From the NCBI GenBank assembly GCA_030152405.1, contig JASLJL010000039.1, forward strand, positions 1 to 5,585: DNA of 5,585 nucleotides, written 5' to 3'. A program made the translations under genes and the position numbers. Position 1 is the first letter of the stretch. Each line of letters opens with the position of its first letter. The notes beneath the pieces are model-generated. The model was not told the origin of the DNA. It made no database searches and saw nothing but the letters and a program-made list of their open reading frames with translations. Shown here piece by piece: positions 1 through 5,585 of this stretch. This stretch comes from Gordonia sp. (in: high G+C Gram-positive bacteria). GTDB taxonomy: Bacteria; Actinomycetota; Actinomycetes; Mycobacteriales; Mycobacteriaceae.

Positions 1-862
<862 letters not shown>

Positions 863-959
863 TATCGAAACCAAAAGATTTCAACACAAGCCAGAAAGCA
901 AAACCTGACCAAATCCAAAAAACTGACAAAGATTCAATCTAAACAAAACAAAAACAAAA

Positions 960-1014
960 TTCTTGTCCGTCACAACATCCTCAATGCCACAAAACAAAAA
1001 ATGTGGCACAAGAA
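960..1014 (-). other. Two-stem fold in the pre-16S leader RNA
   Basis: On the minus strand TTCTTGT (1014-1008) pairs perfectly with ACAAGAA (966-960). Directly stacked inside, GCCACA (1007-1002) pairs with TGTGGC (991-986) around a loop made almost only of T. The intervening 985-967 segment stays single-stranded or forms a bulge. Such a leader fold lies where processing and chaperoning structures occur in precursor 16S rRNA. The pairing is directly visible; the role is inferred. Confidence 0.5.
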
Positions 1015-1025
1015 CATCTGTTTTA

Positions 1026-1050
1026 CACACTATCGAGTTCTCAAAAAACA
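1026..1050 (-). promoter_or_regulatory. Box A-like antitermination element of the rRNA leader
   Basis: The minus strand has a T-run followed by TTGAGAACTCGATAGTGTG (1044-1026). This closely matches the block ending in TTGAGAACTCAATAGTGTG that I recall from rRNA leaders of mycobacteria and other actinobacteria, where it forms part of the box A/B/C antitermination region (NusB-NusE binding in the leader RNA). Its position, about 165 nt before the 16S 5' end and about 50 nt after the predicted start site, fits. The one change I notice is G for A in the CTCGATAG part. Confidence 0.7.
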
Positions 1051-1100
1051 CACACCCACCAGCACCAACCCCCAAGAGAGGCCGAACTCCAGTGAACTAA

Positions 1101-1128
1101 ATTATCCTCGCCGACCGTTTCGGGCCAA
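1101..1128 (-). promoter_or_regulatory. Best candidate rRNA promoter (TTGGCC-16-GATAAT)
   Basis: On the minus strand, TTGGCC (1128-1123) is followed after 16 bp by GATAAT (1106-1101). The -10 hexamer is the closest match to TATAAT in the intergenic region and the -35 keeps the TTG core. A start site would fall near 1095-1093, giving a leader of roughly 230 nt with the box A-like block about 50 nt downstream, a sensible layout for an actinobacterial rRNA operon. The element sits between the arms of a 10-bp inverted repeat. Assignment is by motif only; no start site is shown. Confidence 0.6.
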
Positions 1129-1132
1129 CTCT

Positions 1133-1151
1133 TCCAGCCTACCAGGCTGGA
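1133..1151 (-). repeat. Small hairpin upstream of the -35 element
   Basis: Minus strand TCCAGCC (1151-1145), loop TGGTA, GGCTGGA (1139-1133): a perfect 7-bp stem with a 5-nt loop. No T-run follows, so it is a poor intrinsic terminator for transcripts coming from tyrS. It shares bases with the upstream arm of the 10-bp inverted repeat, so the two structures are mutually exclusive. Confidence 0.45.
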
Positions 1152-1164
1152 GTTCGCTCTGCAA
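1136..1164 (-). promoter_or_regulatory. Possible rRNA promoter (TTGCAG-17-TAGGCT)
   Basis: Minus strand TTGCAG (1164-1159), a 17-bp spacer, then TAGGCT (1141-1136). The -10 has the TAnnnT form but is GC-rich. It overlaps the 7-bp hairpin 1151-1133 and one arm of the 10-bp inverted repeat, and lies immediately upstream of the stronger TTGGCC/GATAAT candidate. It may be no more than chance. Confidence 0.2.
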
Positions 1165-1220
1165 CCTGAACCGTATTCCGTTTCCGGATTGAAGTGGTCT
1201 GGTCTGTCGAGCGGACTTCA

Positions 1221-1250
1221 ACTGTACCCTCCCGCATTCCGGCTTCGCAA
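1221..1250 (-). promoter_or_regulatory. Possible rRNA promoter (TTGCGA-18-TACAGT)
   Basis: Minus strand TTGCGA (1250-1245) and TACAGT (1226-1221) are separated by 18 bp. The -10 fits TAnnnT. The -35 hexamer overlaps a small hairpin at 1254-1239, so the two readings compete. Low confidence; motif only. Confidence 0.25.
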
Positions 1251-1288
1251 CCGGTCTGGGAGGAGTTGGTGTCTGCGCGGTGTCGCGC
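1239..1288 (-). terminator. Two small GC hairpins downstream of tyrS, possible weak terminator
   Basis: Minus strand GCGCG (1288-1284), loop ACAC, CGCGC (1279-1275) is a 5-bp GC stem about 50 nt past the tyrS stop. About 20 nt later, CCGGTT-GCGA-AGCCGG (1254-1239) folds as a 6-bp stem with one G-T wobble and a GNRA-type tetraloop. Neither is followed by a T-run. They could slow or end the tyrS transcript, as many actinobacterial terminators lack U-tracts, but they may be incidental. Confidence 0.25.
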
Positions 1289-1299
1289 TGACCTCAACT

Positions 1300-1328
1300 A
1301 AGTTACACAGACGTTCACCGAAGGACAA
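1300..1328 (-). promoter_or_regulatory. Possible upstream rRNA promoter (TTGTCC-17-TAACTT)
   Basis: Minus strand TTGTCC (1328-1323), a 17-bp spacer, then TAACTT (1305-1300), which fits the loose actinobacterial TAnnnT -10 pattern. It begins 13 bp past the tyrS stop codon. Tandem promoters before rRNA operons are known in fast-growing mycobacteria, which makes an upstream promoter plausible, but such short motifs also arise by chance. Confidence 0.3.
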
Positions 1329-1340
1329 ACCTGCAGGTCG

Positions 1341-2645
1341 TCATCCGATTCGCGCGCCGGCGAACGTCTTCTTGCCTCTGCGGAGCACCAGCCACCGACC
1401 GTGCAGAAGGTCGTCGGACGACGGAGTCCACTCGGAATCGGTGACCTTCACGTTGTTCACGTAGGCGCCGCCCTCGTCGATCGCACGACGGGCGGCCTTG
1501 TTGCCGGCCGCGAGGCCCGACTCCACGAGCAGGTCGACGATCGTCGGCGTCGCGCCCTCGGCGAACTCGGCGACGCCGGTCTCAGTGAGCGCAGCAGACA
1601 GAGTGCCCTCGTCGAGGCCTTCGAGTTCGCCCCGACCGAACAACGCCTGGCTGGCGAGCTCGGCGGCCGCGGTCATCTCGGCGCCGTGGATGAGGGTCGT
1701 CAGTTCCGCGGCGAGACGCTTCTGCGCGGCACGCAGGAACGGCTTCTCCGCGGTGAGCGCCTCGAGCTCGGCGATCTCGTCACGTGACAGGAAGGTGAAC
1801 CACTTCAGGTAACCGATGACGTCGGCGTCCGCGGTGTTCACGAAGTACTGGTACCAGGCGTACGGGCTCGTGAGCTCGGGATCGAGCCACACGCTCCCCC
1901 CGCCGGTCGACTTGCCGAACTTCTTGCCGTCCGACGACGTGACGAGAGGAACGGTGAGCGCGTGCGCGGACGCACCGTCCACCTTGCGGATCAGGTCGAC
2001 GCCGCCGACGATGTTCCCCCACTGATCCGACCCGCCGATCTGCAGGACGGCTCCGTGGCGGCGATGAAGCTGCAGGTAGTCGTTCGACTGCAGGAGCAGG
2101 TAGCTGAACTCGGTGTAACTGATGCCGTCGGTCTCGAGACGACGCTTGACCGTCTCTCGCGCCAGCATGACGTTCACCGAGAAGTGCTTGCCGACGTCCC
2201 TGAGGAACTCGATGGTGCTGAGCGGCCCAGTCCAGTCCATGTTGTTGACGAGCACGGCTCCGTTGCCGTCCTCGGCGCCGGTCTCGGCTCCGTTCTCGTC
2301 GATGTCGACGAACCGTCGGAGCTGACCGACGATGCGGTCGGCCCATCCGGCAACCGTGTCCGAGGAGTTCATGGTGCGCTCCCCCACATCGCGGGGATCG
2401 CCGATGAGGCCGGTCGCTCCACCCGACAACACAATCGGCCGGTGGCCGGCGAGCTGGAAGCGTCGCAGCGTCAAGAGCGGGACCAGATGGCCGGCGTGCA
2501 GGCTCGAGGCCGTCGGGTCGAAGCCCGCGTACAGCGAGATCGGACCCGCGTCGAGCGCCTCGCGAAGGGCTTCCCGATCAGTGGTCTGGCCGATGAGTCC
2601 ACGCCACTCGAGCTCATCGAGGATGTTGTCGGTCACCGGCGTCAC
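1341..2645 (-). CDS. tyrS: Tyrosyl-tRNA synthetase (TyrRS)
   Basis: This is a class I aminoacyl-tRNA synthetase that activates tyrosine with ATP and loads tRNA-Tyr in the cytoplasm. The 434-residue protein has the full bacterial layout: Rossmann core with the HIGH-type motif HAGH (50-53) after YAGFDPT, tyrosine-pocket residues Y39, D83, Y182, Q186, D189 and Q208 (by alignment with the Bacillus enzyme), the GGSDQWGN block, the KMSKS-type loop KFGKS (242-246), and a C-terminal S4-like RNA-binding domain from about 368 ending in WLVLRRGKK. An acidic, glycine-rich stretch at 114-130 ([14 protein letters not shown]) looks longer than in the mycobacterial enzyme as I recall it. The start is GTG at 2645-2643, overlapping the upstream stop by 4 bp with only a weak GGCGAGAA purine stretch before it, so translation is probably coupled. 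A second in-frame GTG at codon 4 is a possible alternative. The stop is TGA at 1343-1341; the rRNA operon follows in the same direction. Confidence 0.98.
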   Translation of the reverse strand: MTPVTDNILDELEWRGLIGQTTDREALREALDAGPISLYAGFDPTASSLHAGHLVPLLTLRRFQLAGHRPIVLSGGATGLIGDPRDVGERTMNSSDTVAGWADRIVGQLRRFVDIDENGAETGAEDGNGAVLVNNMDWTGPLSTIEFLRDVGKHFSVNVMLARETVKRRLETDGISYTEFSYLLLQSNDYLQLHRRHGAVLQIGGSDQWGNIVGGVDLIRKVDGASAHALTVPLVTSSDGKKFGKSTGGGSVWLDPELTSPYAWYQYFVNTADADVIGYLKWFTFLSRDEIAELEALTAEKPFLRAAQKRLAAELTTLIHGAEMTAAAELASQALFGRGELEGLDEGTLSAALTETGVAEFAEGATPTIVDLLVESGLAAGNKAARRAIDEGGAYVNNVKVTDSEWTPSSDDLLHGRWLVLRRGKKTFAGARIG

Positions 2646-2863
2646 TTCTCGTTCTCGCCGGTCAACGCGCGATGCTCGTCGTCGGAGACGGCGCGTGCGT
2701 CGTCGATGAGCATGTTCGGGATGCCGAGCTCGTCGATTCCGTAGGCGACGCGCAGGCGAGGGTTGTACAGCTCGTCCCCCGCGTTGATCAGTTCACCGAG
2801 ATCCTGCGGACAGACCAGTCGGTCGCGGACGACCGGGTCGAGACGTTCAGCGCGTGTGCTCAT
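2642..2863 (-). CDS. Trm112-like (UPF0434/DUF343 type) small protein
   Basis: This 73-residue protein has the pattern of the bacterial Trm112-like family: an N-terminal helix, CPQDLGEL (18-25), then YNPRLRVAY (33-41), [16 protein letters not shown] (42-57) and a charged tail. In eukaryotes and archaea Trm112 is a small zinc-binding partner that activates several SAM-dependent methyltransferases acting on tRNA, rRNA and release factors; the role of bacterial members is less clear. Only one cysteine (C18) is present, so the four-cysteine zinc site of the eukaryotic protein cannot form. GIPNMLID replaces the commoner GIPVLLI. It corresponds to M. tuberculosis Rv1684 by size, motif and place after the Rv1683-type gene. 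The ATG at 2863 has a GAGGA Shine-Dalgarno core just 3 nt upstream; the stop overlaps the tyrS start (GTGA). The pairing with tyrS suggests a translation-related job, but that is inference from position. Confidence 0.88.
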   Translation of the reverse strand: MSTRAERLDPVVRDRLVCPQDLGELINAGDELYNPRLRVAYGIDELGIPNMLIDDARAVSDDEHRALTGENEK

Positions 2864-2866
2864 GAG

Positions 2867-2871
2867 TCCTC
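2867..2871 (-). promoter_or_regulatory. Ribosome binding site of the Trm112-like gene
   Basis: Minus strand GAGGA (2871-2867) lies in the 11-bp gap between the TAA of the upstream fusion gene (2877-2875) and the ATG at 2863. The spacing of 3 nt is tight, but no other in-frame start fits better, and the gap is too short for a promoter. It supports co-transcription of the small gene with the upstream one. Confidence 0.6.
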
Positions 2872-2874
2872 AGG

Positions 2875-5585
2875 TTACTCGGAGGCTTCGACGGCTCCGT
2901 CGACCGTGTCGGTCGGCGTGGACGTTCCCGTCCAGTCGATGGTCTTGGCGACGCTCGCGGTGTAGCGACGGTAGCGCCCCTCGGAATCCCGGTACCAGGC
3001 TTTCGGACCCGGCTTCGGAATGCCGCGGGCGACGAACTCCTTGGAGATGGGACGGAACGACTCCGACACCGGGATCGAATCGGCGACCCAGATGATGTCG
3101 GGGCGCTCATGCGATTCGAGTTCGCCCAACCCGACCCGAAGCATGGTGGGAGTGCTCGACGGGCTGCCCGGGCGCAGGGTGACCGCGGCGATCGCGAGCT
3201 GCGATCCGGCACGTCCCACGCCGTACACGACGACCTGATCGACCACCGGCATCTGCGAGAGCGCGTTCTGGATCGGCACCGGGTAGACGATCCCCCGTGC
3301 GGTGCGGATCGCGCTCTGGGACGAGCCCATGAACCAGAGGTCGCCGTCGGAGTCTGCGCGAAACAGGCTGCCCGACACCTCCCACCGGTCGTGGGAACGG
3401 AACACGTCCCGCAGCACGAGGCCCGAGGCGTCGAACTTCTGAGCCGCGTGCGACACGAGCATCCCGACCTCACCGGGTCCGGCCTCACGGATGAATCCGG
3501 TCTCCCGGTCGACGGCGAGCTGCTCAGTCTCGGTGTCGTAGGCGGCGATCCGCACATTGTTGGTCTCCGGCAACGACCGTCCCATCGCGCCGATCTTGCT
3601 TCCGTCGACGTTCGCGAGGATCGCCGAGCCGTCTGCCGTCGCGAAGAACTCCAGCACCTGGGCCTTCGGCAACGCCTCTCGGATGTCCGACCACAGGCCC
3701 GTGGTGAGGCCCGATCCCATGAACAGTCGCACGCTGCCGAGCTGGGCGGCGTCGAAGTCGTCGCCGCGAATGATCTCCGAGAGCATCGACCACGTGTAGG
3801 ACACCACGGTGACCCCGTAGTGACGCACCTCGAACGCGAAGCGTTCCGGATCGACGCCGTTCGACAGGGCGATTCGCGATCGGCCCGCGACGGTCGCTCC
3901 GAGCGTGGTCAGCAGGCCCGACGCGTGGTGCAGCGGCGGGAGACAGTAGACGGTGTCCCGGTTGGACAGTCCGGCTGCGGCCGCCGCGCCGAACGCGGAC
4001 ATCGCGAACCGGTGGTTGGTGATCGACCAGCGCGAGATCCGACCGTTGGTCTTCGTGAACAGGATGAACGCCAGGTCGCCTGCCAGACCGGGATCGCGCC
4101 GGTACCAGACCGGGATGCGCACGCGGTCGGGGTCGATCCGCTCCATGTCGACGACGGTGCTGCCGTCGGCACGGTCGATGACGCGTTCGTCGCCACCGCC
4201 GAGAACCAGGACCCGGTCGCTGACCTCGGTCGCCACGTCGAGGTGGTTCGGGTCCGTGAGGATCACATTCGCCTCGGCGAGCGTCAACATCTCCGGCAGG
4301 TCGTCGCCGGACGACAGGATCACCGCCACTGCCCCGAGTCGCGAAAGGGCCGCGACGACGACGAGTGCGGACGGTCGGGTGTCCATGAGGACGCCCACGT
4401 GCTCGCCCGGTCGGACCCCGCACTCGATGAGGCCGGCGACCACGTTGTCGATGCGCGTGTTCACCTGGTCGTGGGTGAGAACACGATTCTCGAAGAGGAA
4501 CAGCTCGTCGTTCGGAGTGCGACGCTCGTTCTCGCTCATCAGCTTGGCGAGCGAGATCCGCGTGGACGGTTGGATCTGGCCGAGGCGGAACAGCCTGGGC
4601 ACGGTCCGCACGGACTCGGAGGCGACGGCGACGGGGGGCCGCTGGATCGACGCGACGGCTTCGATGAGCTCTTTGGAGACCGCGGTGCCGGCTCCGGCGA
4701 CCTGGCCGACTCCGTAGGTGAGACGATTCGCCCAGCTGATGCCGGTACCCGTCGTGACCGACGAGTCCATCTGCTGAGCGGCCTCCGGGCGCGGTCCCTT
4801 GCCGTCACGCCACAGGATCCACTCCGCGGTCGTCGGCCACGACAGTCGTCCCGCGGTCGAACCGACGACGAGTCCGAAGTGACCGGCCGGGACCGGCGTC
4901 TCGTAGACGTCGGCATCGGGTGCGGCGCGCTGGATGCCGCGGACCGCGACAGGCTGGCCGATGTCGTCGGTCTCGCCGACGAACGCCAGGACCGGACAGG
5001 TGATGTCGGTCATCGACACCACGTCGCCGTCGATGACGAAACCGCCCGACATCATGCGGTTGTGGACCACGAACTGCCGCATCAGCTCGGCGACGGCGGG
5101 ACCCGACCAGGCCACCCATCCCTCCTGCTCGATGAAGCGTCGCTGGTCTTCGCGTGGCAGAAGTGCGTCTCGGTCGTGCAGTTTACGAAGAAAGTCGATG
5201 CGACTCTTCGCGGTCTTGACCGGATCGGCTAGCTGGAAGCCGGTGCGCGCCAGCCAACTCGGGATCCAGATGTTGGAGAACACCCGGTCGCCGAGCAGCT
5301 CGACACCGGGGACGACGAGGTTGGCGGGCAGCCCCAGCGGCATGGCCGCGGTGATGTCGACCGGGCTTCCGTACGTGACGATGCTGGCGAGGCCCGCGGC
5401 CTGCCGGTATGCCGCGGTCTGGTAGGCGAACATGCCGCCCTGCGAGTAGCCGCCCAGGTGGACGTCGCGCCCGACGATTCCGCGGACGAGGTCGATCACG
5501 CGGCTGATCGCCACGACGTGATCGGTGAGGGTGCGCTCCATGCCGCCCTCTTCGTTGTCCGGCGAGCCGAAGTCGATGACCCACG
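2875..5585 (-). CDS. Bifunctional-type alpha/beta-hydrolase (PhaC-like) fused to acyl-CoA synthetase-like ANL domain, partial
   Basis: The 5' end lies outside the window. The frame stays open to the edge: 14 codons (WVIDFGSPDNEEGG) precede the Met at 5541, which is therefore internal. Numbering from that Met, 888 residues are visible. Residues 1-245 are an alpha/beta-hydrolase related to polyhydroxyalkanoate synthases, but with a lipase-like nucleophile: GYSQGG (S33), D192 in GETDDIGQP and H221 in AGHFGLVVG align with the PhaC Cys-Asp-His positions. After a linker (245-320), residues 325-855 resemble the FATP/FadD branch of adenylating enzymes: TRPSALVVVAALSRLGAVAV, the LPPLHHASG block and a C-terminal GIPKPGPKAWYRD. 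The ANL active-site motifs are degenerate: FTKTNGRISRW for the P-loop, FFATADG for the A5 motif, SGSLFR where TGD is expected, and SFR at the usual catalytic lysine. It matches M. tuberculosis Rv1683, annotated as long-chain acyl-CoA synthase/lipase, whose BCG counterpart is reported on lipid droplets. A role in triacylglycerol or wax-ester turnover is likely; acyl-CoA synthesis is doubtful here. Stop TAA at 2877-2875, then 11 bp to the next gene. Confidence 0.92.
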   Translation of the reverse strand, partial: WVIDFGSPDNEEGGMERTLTDHVVAISRVIDLVRGIVGRDVHLGGYSQGGMFAYQTAAYRQAAGLASIVTYGSPVDITAAMPLGLPANLVVPGVELLGDRVFSNIWIPSWLARTGFQLADPVKTAKSRIDFLRKLHDRDALLPREDQRRFIEQEGWVAWSGPAVAELMRQFVVHNRMMSGGFVIDGDVVSMTDITCPVLAFVGETDDIGQPVAVRGIQRAAPDADVYETPVPAGHFGLVVGSTAGRLSWPTTAEWILWRDGKGPRPEAAQQMDSSVTTGTGISWANRLTYGVGQVAGAGTAVSKELIEAVASIQRPPVAVASESVRTVPRLFRLGQIQPSTRISLAKLMSENERRTPNDELFLFENRVLTHDQVNTRIDNVVAGLIECGVRPGEHVGVLMDTRPSALVVVAALSRLGAVAVILSSGDDLPEMLTLAEANVILTDPNHLDVATEVSDRVLVLGGGDERVIDRADGSTVVDMERIDPDRVRIPVWYRRDPGLAGDLAFILFTKTNGRISRWSITNHRFAMSAFGAAAAAGLSNRDTVYCLPPLHHASGLLTTLGATVAGRSRIALSNGVDPERFAFEVRHYGVTVVSYTWSMLSEIIRGDDFDAAQLGSVRLFMGSGLTTGLWSDIREALPKAQVLEFFATADGSAILANVDGSKIGAMGRSLPETNNVRIAAYDTETEQLAVDRETGFIREAGPGEVGMLVSHAAQKFDASGLVLRDVFRSHDRWEVSGSLFRADSDGDLWFMGSSQSAIRTARGIVYPVPIQNALSQMPVVDQVVVYGVGRAGSQLAIAAVTLRPGSPSSTPTMLRVGLGELESHERPDIIWVADSIPVSESFRPISKEFVARGIPKPGPKAWYRDSEGRYRRYTASVAKTIDWTGTSTPTDTVDGAVEASE

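Larger units (their letters stand above)
1083..1156. repeat. 10-bp perfect inverted repeat flanking the main promoter candidate
   Basis: On the plus strand CGAACTCCAG (1083-1092) is mirrored exactly by CTGGAGTTCG (1147-1156). The 54-bp interval between the arms contains the TTGGCC/GATAAT promoter candidate. The low-coordinate arm would lie at or just after the predicted start site and the other just upstream of the -35. The arrangement could be a pair of binding sites for one regulator or a cruciform-forming element; neither is shown by the sequence alone. Confidence 0.55.
863..1340 (-). promoter_or_regulatory. tyrS-rrn intergenic region: rRNA promoter zone and leader
   Basis: This 478-bp stretch has no credible gene. 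It holds the promoter zone and transcribed leader of the rRNA operon, read on the minus strand. The upstream part (1340-1095) has mixed composition and contains several -35/-10-like pairs and inverted repeats. The downstream part (about 1080-863) is unlike the GC-rich coding DNA: the minus strand is strongly T/G-rich with runs such as TTTTGTTTTTGTTTTG around 958-943. It carries a box A-like block and a foldable segment, as expected of a precursor rRNA leader that is antiterminated and then removed by RNase III-type processing. The 3' processing partner would lie beyond the 16S gene, outside the window. Individual elements are listed separately; the overall role is secure from position, the exact promoter is not. 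Confidence 0.85.

Noticed and set aside
863..1060. Abrupt AT-rich composition, considered as a sign of horizontally acquired DNA
   Set aside because: T-rich leaders directly before 16S are normal in high-GC actinobacteria, and flanking genes are in a conserved order. No direct repeats, transposase or attachment site are visible.
881..1075. 64-codon minus-strand frame in the rRNA leader, considered as a leader peptide
   Set aside because: It spans the box A-like block and T-rich processing region, has no convincing ribosome site, and its Phe/Val-rich content simply reflects T-rich DNA.
1962..2744. Plus-strand open frame of 260 codons opposite tyrS
   Set aside because: Antisense to the well-supported tyrS and Trm112-like genes; composition is low in hydrophobic structure and no motif is recognisable.
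3109..5232. Plus-strand open frame of 707 codons opposite the hydrolase-ANL gene
   Set aside because: It is antisense to a gene with recognisable domains and catalytic motifs. Its translation is rich in Arg, Asp, Gly, His and Val with no domain pattern, as expected when a GC-rich gene with G/C third positions is read on the other strand.
5183..5541. Met at 5541 as the true start of the large fusion gene
   Set aside because: The frame remains open to the window edge with conserved-looking sequence (WVIDFGSPD) before it, which matches the PhaC-like core, and the hydrolase domain would lack its N-terminal strands if it began here.

Overview
The window comes from a high-GC actinobacterium of the Mycobacteriales (mycolic-acid) group. 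The 16S rRNA fragment most resembles Gordonia or close relatives such as Williamsia; this is judged by eye from remembered variable-region sequence, so genus is tentative. The gene content agrees. A PhaC-like hydrolase fused to an acyl-CoA synthetase-like domain (the Rv1683 type of Mycobacterium tuberculosis), a short Trm112-like protein (Rv1684 type) and tyrS sit just upstream of an rRNA operon. A tyrS-rrn junction is also known for one rRNA operon of fast-growing mycobacteria.

Everything recognised is on the minus strand, so transcription runs from high to low coordinates. From upstream to downstream: (1) a large partial CDS from beyond 5585 to 2875, whose N-terminus is outside the window, encoding an alpha/beta-hydrolase (Ser-Asp-His triad) joined to an ANL-superfamily adenylation domain; (2) after 11 bp, a 73-residue Trm112-like protein (2863-2642); (3) tyrS (2645-1341), overlapping the previous stop by 4 bp (GTGA) and complete; (4) a 478-bp non-coding region (1340-863) holding several promoter-like hexamer pairs, inverted repeats, a box A-like antitermination block and a T-rich leader with a two-stem fold; (5) the first ~860 nt of 16S rRNA (862-1), cut by the window edge.

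The three protein genes look like one transcription unit, tightly packed and probably translationally coupled at Trm112-tyrS. The rRNA operon follows in the same direction, with its own promoter(s) in the intergenic region and no convincing U-tract terminator between tyrS and rrn. Most of the window is ordinary conserved housekeeping DNA. The points that deserve a second look are the hydrolase-ANL fusion, whose adenylation motifs are strongly degenerate while its hydrolase triad looks intact, and the inverted-repeat architecture around the best rRNA promoter candidate. I see no mobile element, CRISPR array, tRNA or defence system.
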